NCBI GenBank assembly: GCA_021401465.1
Contig: JADDMT010000275.1
Coordinates: 1 to 19,267, forward strand
Origin: Teratosphaeria epicoccoides
Lineage: Eukaryota; Ascomycota; Dothideomycetes; Mycosphaerellales; Teratosphaeriaceae
Length of the DNA: 19,267 nucleotides
Direction of reading: 5' to 3'
The translations under genes and the position numbers were made by a program. Numbering within the stretch: position 1 is the first letter of the stretch; the number at the start of each line of letters is the position of its first letter. Positions 1-9,800 of this stretch are shown piece after piece. The notes below the pieces were generated by a model. That model was not told the origin of the DNA, did not search any database, and worked only from the letters and a program-made list of their open reading frames with translations.

Positions 1-309
1 GAGCGACAGAGCAGCTCTGTTAGATCTGTCGACAGACCCGACAGATCCGTGTCTGTAGATCTGTAGACTAACCCTACAGATCTAAGGGTCTGTCATCACG
101 TGACAGATCCCTTCTTCCTTGTAAGCCCATGGATCTGTAGACTAACCCTACAGATCCGGGGATCTGTCCTCACGTGACAGATCCTTTCTTCTATGACTGT
201 GCCTATGACTTATAGTACTCCTATGACGGTACTATGACTCATAGCACTCAGGACCCACATGATCCTGTATCCTACAGTACTCCGGACAGTACTCCTGACA
301 CTCATGACA
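1..309 (-). mobile_element. Family 2 LTR, partial, reverse orientation
   Basis: This is the 5' part of a family 2 LTR on the minus strand, cut by the left window edge. It matches the LTRs at 12533-13009, 13010-13435, 15106-15550, 17460-17936 and 18112-18552. Its outer end (CTCATGACA, 301-309) is the complement of the TGTCATGAG terminus shared by the family. It abuts a broken RNase H reading frame at 310, so it was inserted into the family 1 pol gene. Any internal region would lie left of the window; a solo LTR is equally possible. The candidate 5-bp target duplication is CGCAC (310-314), but its partner is outside the window. The LTR holds several hairpins listed separately. Confidence 0.85.
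57..184. repeat. Hairpin array inside family 2 LTR
   Basis: Three perfect inverted repeats can be read directly. Arms 57-66 and 74-83 (AGATCTGTAG / CTACAGATCT) enclose the loop ACTAACC. Arms 131-140 and 148-157 (GGATCTGTAG / CTACAGATCC) enclose the same loop. Arms 160-168 and 176-184 (GGATCTGTC / GACAGATCC) enclose CTCACGT. A fourth, imperfect one lies at about 86-112. The block is a ~75-bp module present twice, and it recurs in every family 2 LTR in the window with transition differences. Function is unknown; it could fold in the transcript or bind protein. Confidence 0.85.
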
Positions 310-2228
310 CGCACCCTATTAAGGTACTTACTAACTATAACAACCTTCGCGGCTTCATGGGCGTGAGGCAGCTAAGTAGTCAGCAAGCAAGGTAGGCGAC
401 TTTCCTTACTAGCTTTAACTTCGTTATCTAGCATCGTTCTAGAAAGACGAATCCGGCCGACAGTCCTTCGTGACGACTAGACTACGACACTAGGGAGGAG
501 GGTAACTAACAGCTTCTCCCTACGCTGCAAACAAAGCTTGTAGTTTAGGGCGGCGATCTGTCGTTAGCTCCTCTTGTAGGTCGACTGCAGGTCTAATAGG
601 GCCTCATAGCCTCCGCTAGCGACAAACCCTCCTATCTAGCAGTTATGGCAACTGTGTCTAGCTTGATCCGTGCGGTAGTTAACTAGCTTACATGCGGTAA
701 GCATACGATGTCTAAAGAACCCTTTAAAGAATTCTCGAGACTTATTCAGCAGTTACAAGAGCGAGAACCGGAGTTAATTAATAAGGGTGTAGCCTTCTAG
801 GACACTGCAGGCAGTCCGAAGTACTAGACCAAGTTAGGCGACTTGTAGTACTTTAACAATAGGCTCTACGTACCCGCTAACCGCGTACTCTGTTCGTAGC
901 TCCTCCATATTCATTATGACGATAAACTCATAGGCCATTTTGGCGTAGAGAAGACGAACGCACTTCTCGGACGTAAATACTAGTAGCCTACGCTAGAACA
1001 GGATGTCTCTAACTATGTCAAATCCTGCTAGACATGCCAGGTTAGCAAATCTCGGCGCTATCGCCCCTACGGCGATGCTTAGGCGCTCCTACTGCTAGAG
1101 AGACCATGGCAGGACTTAACCATGGATTTCATTACTGATTTGCTGCTAGCAAAGTAGAGAGGCAATGTAGTTAATGCTGTCCTTATAGTAGTCGACTAAT
1201 ACTCTAAGATGAATGTCTTCATCCTATGTACGAAAAGATGCACAAGTGGCGAGCTTGCGCGACTACTTCGCGACAAAGTTATATAGCGCTTTAGTGTCCC
1301 CCGAAGTATCCTATTAGATCGAGGTTCTGTCTTTACTAGTGAATACTAGCAAGAATTTGTGTTTGAGGCGCGTGTTAAGTACCGCCTAAGTACAGCATTC
1401 TATCTACAGACTAATAGTTAGACTGAACGTATGAACTAGACTCTTAAGTAGTACCTTCGGTGCTACTACGCTAAGAACCAGGATGCCTAGGCTGACGTAA
1501 TTCCTATGGCGGAATTTGCAGTTAATAACAGCATGTATGCTACTATGCGTATGTCGCCATTTCAGATTCTTTATAGCTTTAATCTAGAAATACACCTAGA
1601 ACCGCCTCAGGACGAGTCTTCTAAGGAGAGGGTGCCGGCTGCCGCCGAATTAGCGCAGCGTATGCGCGAGGTACATTCGGTGCTAATAGAACACTAGAAA
1701 AAGGCCTCAGAATCCTAGATTAAACATAATAACGCCTGTGCTAAACCGATGTAGTATGCAATTAGTACGAAGGTGTTACTGTCGACAAAGAATCTCAAGC
1801 TGAAACTTCTAAGCAAGAAGATGACGCTAAGGTTCGTCGGACCCTTCTAGATACGCGACGCGATAGGCTCGCAGGCGTACTAGCTATCGTTGCTATCGTC
1901 GTATTATGTGCACGACGTCTTCTACGTATCTCTACTCGAACCATGGGTACAGCGCGAGGGCGAAGAGCCCGCGGACCCGATACTAGTAGCAGAAGAGAAC
2001 GAAGAGTAGGAAGTCGAGGGTATTAAGGACAGTATGCGGCGTAAGGGCGTAACGCACTATCTAGTGAAGTAGAAAGGATACCTACCTAAGTACACATAAT
2101 AGGTTCCGGCTAAAGACTACAAGAACGCTCTAGAAGCTATTCGTGAATTCGAAGAGTAGAGGAGGCGTGAGCAGGGCTTGAGAAGGTCGATTCGTAGGAA
2201 GATAAGGGCTTCGGAGCAGAATTCTTAA
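310..2228 (+). pseudogene. Family 1 pol: RNase H end, integrase, chromodomain
   Basis: One frame runs from 315 to the terminal TAA at 2226-2228. It starts inside RNase H (LTNYNNLRGF, then an NPAD motif near 455), so reverse transcriptase and the 5' part are lost left of the LTR at 309. Integrase follows: a zinc-binding pair H at 912 and 936 (HYDDKLIGH) with CxxC at 1026-1037, then the catalytic triad D 1125 (TMDF), D 1317 (LLDRGS) and E 1425 (TERMN). The D-to-E spacing of 35 residues is canonical. A chromodomain-like end lies at about 1998-2150 (HYLVK-stop-KGYLP), which would target integration to chromatin. I count 34 in-frame stops (29 TAG, 4 TAA, 1 TGA), nearly all at expected Trp, Gln or Arg positions, with no frameshift. 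The gene is dead. Confidence 0.92.
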
Positions 2229-2443
2229 CATGTGTATGTAGTGCATAACGCGTAGAGTAACAACGAGAAGCAAACGCCCTACTCATACATCATTGATGCC
2301 TAAAGGCATACCTAGAATAAACCTAAGGAGAATAAGAGACATGCTCGGATTAGCTTCGTAGCTAATGCTTAGCGACTACTAGTTAGGGGCTTCCTGACTA
2401 AACCCGAAGCAGGAGAGTCTTTCTTATTATAGTCCGCTAGGGA
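2229..2443. other. Spacer between convergent pol and antisense gene
   Basis: This 215-bp gap separates the 3' ends of the + strand pol frame and the - strand gene at 2444-3865. I see no further coding frame or strong hairpin terminator in it. It probably carries the cleavage and polyadenylation signals of one or both transcripts. Confidence 0.5.
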
Positions 2444-3865
2444 CTACCTACCCGCACGGGGTCCACTAAACACCCCGAAGCAACTATAAGTGACGGGGGT
2501 AGCAACGCCACAAAGAGAGGCCGGCATCTTCTTCTTTAGTAGGTTGCAAGGGAGCTTGTCTTCAGAGCCTATAGTAGCTAGAGAACTAGCGACATCCTTA
2601 CCGCGCCTAGTCGCGACAACTACCTTATCCTTAGCATTAGAAGGCGAAGAGACTCGAGCGCGCTTATGGCTGTCGCGCTTAGCCCTCGAGATCATCTTGC
2701 GCTTCTTGACATGAGTGTCGACTACATTATCGGACTCGGTGTCCCCCTTAGGCGTAACTAGTATAGTGACACTATGGCGCAAAGGGATCACGTTAGGACC
2801 GAAGGTATCATAGACGTCGTTATCCTCCTCATCCTCAAAGATCTGGCCTAGAGGCTTATGCCTTAGCGTCTTGACAGACGTAGTGCGGGTTACAAGCGGG
2901 GAAGGTTCGGCTTCCTTGTCGCTAACCTTAATTTCGGCCCTAGCCTTCTTCTTCTTCTTAGATAGTAGCGTCGAGGCGGCGTAGGCGGCAGCGCTACAAT
3001 GTGTTAGCTGTACGCACGCGACAGGATTCGAGTGAGTAACTTACGGCTTAGTCCTTAGGACCGGCTTAGAGACAGGCTGTCTCTTAGTACGGCGCTAGGG
3101 CGTAGCCTTAGCGGCAGGAGCGGTGAATTGCTTGATAACCTTCTTACGGATCGTCCGCGTCTTAAAGTCATCGTTAATAGAGGCAAGGGCCCCGAGTTGC
3201 TAACGCTAACAGCTAGTCGGATATTTCTCGACGCTAACGTTAGCCTAGCGGAGAAAGTTAGCATTCATACTTAGAGGGTACCTGCACTATATACGTACTA
3301 TGGCAAAGGTCTCGACCCTAACGGTTAGCACCTTCAAGATCTTCTAGACTAAGTCTACGATTAGACCTAGACAAACGTTTTTGCCTGTTAGTAGAGAGTC
3401 GAAGCGAACACTGCTATGAGAACGGTTAGTAGTCGCGGTAAAGCACGAGAGGGCGCTAAGTAGGTAGGCGAGTACCTCGCGGTACTTAGCCTGTAGCCTG
3501 TTCATAGTCAGAGTGCCTTTAGTAATCCCCTCGTCGCGCGTACTCTAGAAGTCATCGATGTTATAGCAGAGCTAGTTGTACTCGCCGTACACCTCTTTAG
3601 GGAGGTCTTAGCATTTTTGATGCTTGCTATTATAGTTGACATAATTGCAGTAGATACTACTCTCATTAAATCTGCCGACGTAGATCTTAGCTACGCTTTA
3701 GTTAGTATAAGTCACGTATACCTCGCGGGTAGGGGACGCCTTACTAACACGTAGAGGAGAGATGTGTGTAGCTTGGCTACTAAGGTTGTCAAGGCATTGT
3801 CGACATAAGCGACGATCGCGGGCAGAGCGAGTAGCGTCGAACTTAGTCTGCAGCATATAAGCCAT
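2444..3865 (-). pseudogene. Antisense gene of family 1 element, unknown function
   Basis: One frame of 474 codons runs leftward from ATG 3865-3863 to TAG 2446-2444, opposite to pol and lying between pol and the 3' LTR. It is broken by 11 in-frame stops (8 TAG, 3 TAA), all in the first half; the last ~190 codons are open. The N-terminal third has a possible zinc-binding cluster: CRQC near residue 22-25 and a later YCNYVNYNSKHQKC (C-x8-H-x2-C). The middle has a Leu-rich helix (NRLQAKYREVLAYLL). The C-terminal part is basic and low-complexity, with a run of five Lys (KKKKK) and KKRK and KRARV stretches that could be nuclear-localisation signals. A TATA-like box lies ~155 bp upstream. I do not recognise the family. 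Cys-rich antisense reading frames occur in fungal transposon regions, but I cannot assign this one. The start could also be the second Met, three codons later. Confidence 0.72.
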
Positions 3866-4663
3866 TATAGCTAAGACAGGTTGATTGATCTTAATTGATT
3901 GATTAAAGAAGAAGAAGCTCTAGTACAGACCCGTAGACATAGCGAGGCGCAAGCTAAGCGAAATAGGAGCGGAGGTCGATGTTAGTGTCTTAGAACAGGA
4001 AGTTTAGGAAAGCGACAAGGTTTTTATACCCTCTAACAGCCCCCCTGTTGCCTACCGCAACCGTTAAGCTAGTGACTCAAACTACATGCGCAGAGTACCT
4101 GCCTTTAGTTGATTTACAAGGGGACTAAATGATGCAATAACGGATAACGCGGCTGTCACGCATGTACGCCAACTATACTCATGCTAGCCTACTAGCATGA
4201 AAATGTGGCGAGGCCCGCGCTAGGAGCGCGCTCCTACTGTTTCAAGCGGCACGCGTAGAGCGTCCGCGCACTTTCCTACTACCCTAAGGTTCTGTAACAC
4301 GTTCTTCATAGTTACGACTAAATAGGGACAGCCAAGCTACTTGGCGAGGCTGGCGCGCATACTCGCCCTATAATTTCAAGGATTAACTAAAGTACATGCT
4401 TGTAGTGTCCTGATATCTCGATCTACATGTGAAGCGAAGGTGTTACGAAGCTGCCTAACATGTGACAGGTTGAAACCCGCCTAAGTTAGCAGCCTCTACC
4501 CTATACTCGCTACGAAGGTGTTAAGGTATATGCATGACACATGTTACGTAGGCTATCTACCTATTTACCCTTGCGCGGTGTAAGCGTGCTACATCCTGTA
4601 CCCTATACGTTCCGCGTGCATTACTTAGTAAGGCTAGGGACATCCTCATAGGAGGAGGGGCAG
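3866..4663. other. Family 1 noncoding 3' region and polypurine tract
   Basis: About 800 bp lies between the antisense gene start and the LTR, without a convincing coding frame on either strand. It should include the 5' control region of the antisense gene. Visible structure includes a hairpin CATGCTAG-CCTA-CTAGCATG near 4182-4201 and the exact palindrome GGAGCGCGCTCC near 4222-4233. It ends in a purine run GGAGGAGGGG (4651-4660), three bases before the LTR; this is the expected polypurine tract that primes plus-strand DNA synthesis and it fixes the element orientation as +. The region is repeated at 5208-6005. Confidence 0.75.
4021..4028 (-). promoter_or_regulatory. TATA-like box for the antisense gene
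   Basis: The minus strand reads TATAAAAA here, ~155 bp upstream of the antisense ATG at 3865. The tandem copy keeps the same motif (in GGTTTTTATACC, about 5359-5370), although flanking bases differ by transitions. This suggests the antisense gene has its own promoter rather than relying on the LTR. Assignment is by motif and position only. Confidence 0.45.
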
Positions 4664-5023
4664 TAATACGGTTAATACTAGGGGGCCATTAGAACCGCAT
4701 AGGTTCTAATGCCCGCCCTTAGCATGTAGTGACCCTGCTATATATGGTAAGGGGGTCCTTCGTATATACGTTAGCTCGTATGTCGTCCGAGAGAGATTAG
4801 TTGTCGACATAGGACGCCCCTACGTTACTGACCCTACGGTACCCCTGCGGGGTTAGGCTTAGACATGCTTTCCCTAATTAAGGAGCGTCGGGGGTTATAA
4901 GCACCCTTAGCGCTACCTCTGCGATAAGCAGAAAGCAGCGCTGTCTTGTACCTACTAAAAGGTCGGATTACTCTGTCACACTACGAGATATTTCCATATT
5001 ATATAGCATATACATCTATATTA
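4664..5023 (+). mobile_element. Family 1 LTR, first of a tandem pair
   Basis: A 360-bp LTR, the same length as the copies at 6006-6365, 8177-8536 and 16151-16510. The ends are defined by the solo copies with target duplications: TGATACGG... to ...TATATCA. Here they are mutated to TAATACGG and TATATTA, both CpA/TpG-to-TpA changes. It contains a perfect hairpin (CATTAGAACC 4687-4696, loop GCATA, GGTTCTAATG 4702-4711), a TTATAA-containing stretch at 4895-4900 that may be the promoter TATA, and a GTACCCC/GGGGT stem near 4840-4856. It directly follows the polypurine tract. It is followed not by host DNA but by a second copy of internal sequence. Confidence 0.9.
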
Positions 5024-5207
5024 AGATCTCGGCTACGCTTTAGTTAGTATAAGTCACGCATACCTCGCGGGTAGGGGACGCCTTACTAACACGCAGAGGA
5101 GAGATGTGTGCAGCTTAGCTACTAAGGTTGTCAAGGCATTGTCGACATAAGCGACGATTGCAGGCAGAGCGAGTAGCGTCGAACTTAGTCTGTAGCATAT
5201 AAGCTAT
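5024..5207 (-). pseudogene. Truncated N-terminus of duplicated antisense gene
   Basis: This is the duplicate of the first ~60 codons of the antisense gene, reading leftward from the position matching its ATG (5207-5205, now ATA) to the LTR at 5023. The start codon is lost by a G-to-A change and further stops are present. The truncation point is the tandem duplication boundary. No protein is expected from it. Confidence 0.75.
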
Positions 5208-6005
5208 TATAGCTAAGACAGGTTAATTGATCTTAATTGATTGATTAAAGAAGAAGAAGCTCCGGTACAGACCCGTAGACATGGCAAGGCGCAAGCTAAG
5301 CGAAATAGGAGCGGAGGTCGATGTTAGTGTCTTAGAACAGGAAAGTTTAGGAAGCGACGAGGTTTTTATACCCTCTAACAGCCCCTCTGTTACCTACTGT
5401 AACCGTTGAGCTAGTAACTCGAACTACATGCGCAGAGCGCCTGCCTTTAGTTGACTTACAAGAGGACCGGATGATGTAAGAACAGATAACGCGGCTGTCA
5501 CGCATGTGCGCTAACTGCACTCGTGCTAGCCTACTAGCATGAAAATGTGGCGAGACCCGCGCTAGGAGCGCGCTCCTGCCGTTTCGAGTAGTACGTGTAT
5601 AGCGTCCGCGTACTTTCCTACTACCCTAAGGTTCTGCGACACGTTCTTCATAGTCACGACTAAATAGGGACAGCTAAGCTACTTGGCGAGGCTAGCGCGC
5701 ATGCTCGCCCTATAATTTCAAGGATTAACTAAAGTACGTACTTGTAGTTTCCTGATATCTTGATCCGCATGTAAAGCGAAGGTGTTACGAAGCCGCCTAA
5801 CATGTGACAGATTAAAACCCGCCTAAGTTAGTAGCCTCCGCCCTGTACTCGCTACGAAGGTGTTAAGGTATACGCATGACACATGTTATGTAGGCTATCT
5901 ACCTATTCACTCTTGTGTAGTGTAAGCGTGCTACATCCTGTACCCTATACGTTCCGCGTGTATTACTTAGTAAGGCTAGGGACATCCTCATAGGAGGAGG
6001 GGCAG
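5024..6005 (+). repeat. Tandem second copy of family 1 3' internal region
   Basis: This stretch repeats 3681-4663 (both begin at AGATCT, then the same sequence with scattered C/T and G/A differences), ending in the same purine run (about 5993-6002). With the following LTR it makes a 1342-bp unit next to the 1343-bp unit 3681-5023. The junction at 5023/5024 coincides exactly with the 3' end of the first LTR. It contains no complete gene. It arose by unequal exchange, template switching during reverse transcription, or insertion of a truncated copy; the sequence alone does not decide. Confidence 0.88.
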
Positions 6006-6365
6006 TAATACGGTTAATACTAGGGGGCTATTAGAGCCGCATAGGTTCTAATGCCCGCCCTTAGCATGTAGTGACCCTGCTACATATGGCAAGGGGGTCC
6101 TTCGTATATACGTTGGCTCGTATGTCGTCTAAGTAGGATTAGTAGTCGACGTAGGACGCCCCTACGTCGCTGACTCTACGGTACCCCTACGGGGTTAGGC
6201 TCGGACATGCTTTCCCTAATTAAGGAGCGTCGGGGGTTATAAGCACCCTTAACGCTACCTCTGCGATAAGCAGAAAGCAGCGCTGTCTTGTACCTACTAA
6301 AAGGTCGGATTACTCTGTCACACTACAAGATATTTTCATATCATATAGCATATACATCTATATTA
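6006..6365 (+). mobile_element. Family 1 LTR, second of the tandem pair
   Basis: A 360-bp LTR after the second polypurine tract, with mutated ends TAATACGG and TATATTA. It forms the right boundary of the family 1 element. The next bases (GCACATTTCC) continue the family 2 sequence that reads ACACATTTCC at 15789-15798, so the element was inserted into the 3' part of family 2 element E2. The expected 5-bp duplication, about GCACA, would have its partner left of the window. The 10-bp stem hairpin is present here too, with one mismatch (about 6029-6053). Confidence 0.9.
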
Positions 6366-6827
6366 GCACATTTCCTTAGGGAAATGTTCGTAGTGTCACT
6401 TTAGCAACTGTCAAGTTACGACGCGAAGGTAACAGAGGTTAAATAGAAGAAGTTAGGTAATTAGCGGAAAAGACTAATTGCTAATCTCGATCGTGCGAAG
6501 GTAGTCCTAGCCAAGGCTTTGTAGAAGATAATAGAGGCACATATAAAGGAGATGCGTCTTCAAAAACAGTTAGACGTAGTCGACTATGAGGTCGAGGATA
6601 GTCACGCTCTCGAGGAGCGTGAGATCAGGGAGGATGAGGCTAAAGAGCAGGCTCTTTCGCAGGCTAGGTTTCTTCTTAACCTAGATCCCTTAGCAGGTCT
6701 TGCTCTTAGTCCTACGACATAGAGCGTAATAGAAGGTTTCGCTAATGCCTCGTATTAGGGTTTCCTAGATAGCGTAGTAGCCGAGCTAATCGACAGCGTC
6801 CTACAGGAGTCTAGTCATGGCTTATAA
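6366..6827 (+). pseudogene. E2 antisense coiled-coil gene, 3' part
   Basis: This + strand frame lies opposite to the E2 pol gene. From GAA 6381 it stays in one frame to TAA 6825-6827 (148 codons plus stop), broken by a few TAG codons. It is ~80% identical by eye to the copy at 15802-16614, which is in the same place relative to its own pol. The protein is charged and helical (for example VKEM/IKEMRLRKQLD-like and EEREIREDEAKEQAL stretches), predicted as a coiled coil, with a short less-charged tail. An inferred intron ends at AG 6378-6379. The upstream exon is missing because the family 1 element was inserted at 6366. The last six bases, TTATAA, are also the last two codons of pol on the other strand. 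Family unknown. Confidence 0.65.
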
Positions 6828-9800
6828 TCTTCTTCCTAGGTTCGTTCTTCTCTTGAAACTTCGTATCTTTTGCTAAAAGTTTCGCAGATGTTCTAGGGGT
6901 TCCTAGGTGTTCTCGGTACTCCTATATCCTTCCCATTTTACTAAGTACTCTCGCTGTCTGTCCTGCTAGCGAGTGTCGATAATCTTCTCGACAGTGTACT
7001 CGGGTTCTTCTACTTCAGGGTCGAGTAGTAAGGGTTTCGTTTGCAGTGTAGCGTCTAGCGCTACTTATTCTAGCAGAGAGACATAGAACACAGGGTGTAT
7101 TCTCATCTGCTCGGGTAGCTGTAACTTAAAATTAACTGGTCATTTCTTAGCCTTAATCCTGAATGGTCCTAGTTTTACAGCGTCTAGTCTTTTACTTAGC
7201 TTGTCTAATTTGATATGATAGCGGAGGAGATACACCTTGTCCCCCTCCTTTAGAATTAGTCCCTTAATTCTCTTACGATTCACGTACTATGCTATGTTCT
7301 GCTAATAGAACTGCAGGTCAAGTCGTGCTTCTGTTTGTAGTCGGCATAGATGTTCTACTTGTCTAAGTGCCGCTAGGTTTGGATTACTAGCTAAGACGTC
7401 CGGAACGTCTTCTATAGCTAATCTATATGCCATCTAGAATGGCGAGAGTCCTGTCGACTCTACTAGCGTACTATTATACGCGAGCTACGCTATTAGCAAC
7501 AACTCTACCTAGTTGTTCTAGTCCCTATTCACATAGGATCGAAGGTACTATTCTAATGTCTAGTTTAGACGTTCTGTCTGTCTATCTGTCTAAGGGTAGA
7601 AAGAAGTACTTAGTTAATGTTTGACCTAGAATTGTCTCATTAGGGCTCTCTAGAAGTTAGAGGTAAACACGGATCCTCGATCTGTTACTAGGTCCTATAG
7701 CATGCTATGTAGTGCTACTACCTATTTGATAAAGACATGCGCGATACCTTTAGTCTTAAAGTCTTCGTAGTAAGGGATAAACTTCCTAAACTTAGTGAAT
7801 TAGTCGACTACTACCATGATCCTATCGAAGAACTCCTTAGTAGCGGGTTCTCTCGACTAAGGTAGTTTAACAATAAAGTCTATGGCGAGCGATTCCTATA
7901 GCTATTAAGGTACCTTAAGTAGTCGTAGTAGCCTATATGGTTTATGACAGTCGTGCTTACTTCGTTAGCAAGTTACATATCGACAGACGTAGTCCTCGAT
8001 TGCCTTGCCTATCCTAGGGAAGTAATATTCTTGTCAGAGAATTTGCTTCATTTTAGACACTCCTAGGTGTCCTGCCTAAGGTACGTCGTGTCAGAGGCGT
8101 AGTAGTTCTAATCGTAAAGACGTTAGCACGTATACTAATCCTTAGAAAAGAAGGATTCTGTCTTCGTCTTCCTAATTAATATAGATGTATATGCTATATG
8201 ATATGGAAATATCTCGTAGTGTGACAGAGTAATCCGACCTTTTAGTAGGTACAAGATAGCGCTGCTTTCTGCTTATTGCAGAGGTAGCGTTAAGGGTACT
8301 TATAACCCCTGACGCTCCTTAATTAGGGAAAGCATGTCTAAGCCTAACCCCGCAGGGGTACCGTAGGGTTAGCGACGTAGGGGCGTCCTACGTCGCCTAG
8401 TAATCTAACTCGGACGACATACGAGCTAACGTATGTACGAAGGACCCCCTTACTATATGTAGCAGGGTCACTACATGCTAAGGGCGGGCATTAGAACCCA
8501 TGCGGCTCTAATGGCCGCCTAGTATCAACCGTATCACTAATCCTCCTGTCTATTAATGTCGTCGCGGACAGCGAGTGCAGTTAGGTCGTAGACTAGCGCG
8601 TTCTTCAGGTCGTCCTGAAATTCACTAGTCTATGTGACTGTCATGGCCGCAAGTCGGTTAACTCCTAGTATGCCATCGCTATTTTCCTAGAGAATAGCGT
8701 GTTTCTCCCGCTTCACGCCCTTCATGTAGTGAGTCTAGCGGCTAAGTGCATCGGCGCGTGCGTTATCAGTCCCCTTACGATAGACGATCTTGTAGTTAAA
8801 ACTAGAGAGTTCCTTACTCTACCGAACCTGTCGTTAGTTTAACTCTTTTGTCGTCATGAAGTATCGCAAGTTCTCATGGTTAGTGTAGACCGTGACCTAG
8901 TGCTTAGAACCTTCTAAGTAGACTTGCTAGGCCTTATAGGCATCTACTATGGCTAGAAGTTCTTTGTCGTAGACGTCGTAATAGAGTTTAGGTCTAGACA
9001 ATTTCCTCGAGTAGTAGGCGACTAGCTGTAGTCGTCTACTCGGTCCTAGTTGACTTAAGCATGCCCCGAGTGCTACATCGGAGGCATCTGTTTCGACTAT
9101 GATAGGCTTATCTAGGTCGAATACAAGTAAGATTAGCTAATCTGTAAATTGTCGCTTAAGTTTCTTAAAGGCATTCTGTTAGGCGTTGTCCTACACAAAT
9201 AGTGTATCCTTCGTCGTAAGAATCGTAAGTAGTGCCATAATCTTCGAATAGTTTGCTACAAATCTTTAGTAGAAGTTAGCGAACCTAAGGAAGGACTATA
9301 CTTCCTTAACATTAGTCGGCGTAGGCTACTCTTTTACGACTTAGACTTTCTTAGTGTCTATCTTGATTCTTTTCTATGCTACTACGTAGCTAAGGAATTA
9401 GACTTCCTGCTTATGAAACTCGCTCTTCTAAGGCTTAACCTTTAACTAGTAGTCCTAGAGTTTCTGAAGCACCTTGCGTACATAAGTCCTATGTTCTTCG
9501 ATTGTCTGTAAGTAGACAAGGATGTCGTCTAGGTATATAACTACAAAGACGTCAAGGTACTCTCGTAGCACATTATTAATAAATGCCTGCTATGTAGCTA
9601 TAGCGTTTGTTAACCTAAATAGCATGACTATATACTCGTAGTGTCCGAACCTAGTTCAGAACGCGGTCTTCTATTCTTCGCCTTCCTTGATTCAAATTCG
9701 GTTATACACTCTAGGTATGTCGAACTTCGAGAACTATATTGCTCCTTGTAGGTAGTCCTGCAATTCCGAGAGCAAAGGAAGCGGATAACTATTCTTTATT

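Noticed and set aside
1..309. CRISPR-like or satellite array because of repeated GATCTGT units
   Set aside because: Spacing is irregular, there are no unique spacers, and the whole block is part of a dispersed LTR.
2490..2714. Open + strand frame of 74 codons
   Set aside because: Shadow of the open C-terminal part of the minus-strand antisense gene, which is the coherent frame over 1.4 kb.
3055..3264. Minus-strand frame of 69 codons
   Set aside because: It is out of register with the long antisense gene that runs through the same bases.
4664..5023. 360-bp repeat as a MITE or other DNA transposon
   Set aside because: It has TG...CA-type ends, 5-bp target duplications and a polypurine tract next to it in two copies, so it is an LTR.
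7427..7624. Open + strand frame of 65 codons, repeated at 17214-17411
   Set aside because: It lies antisense to the integrase catalytic region of pol; its similarity in both copies follows from the conserved pol sequence.
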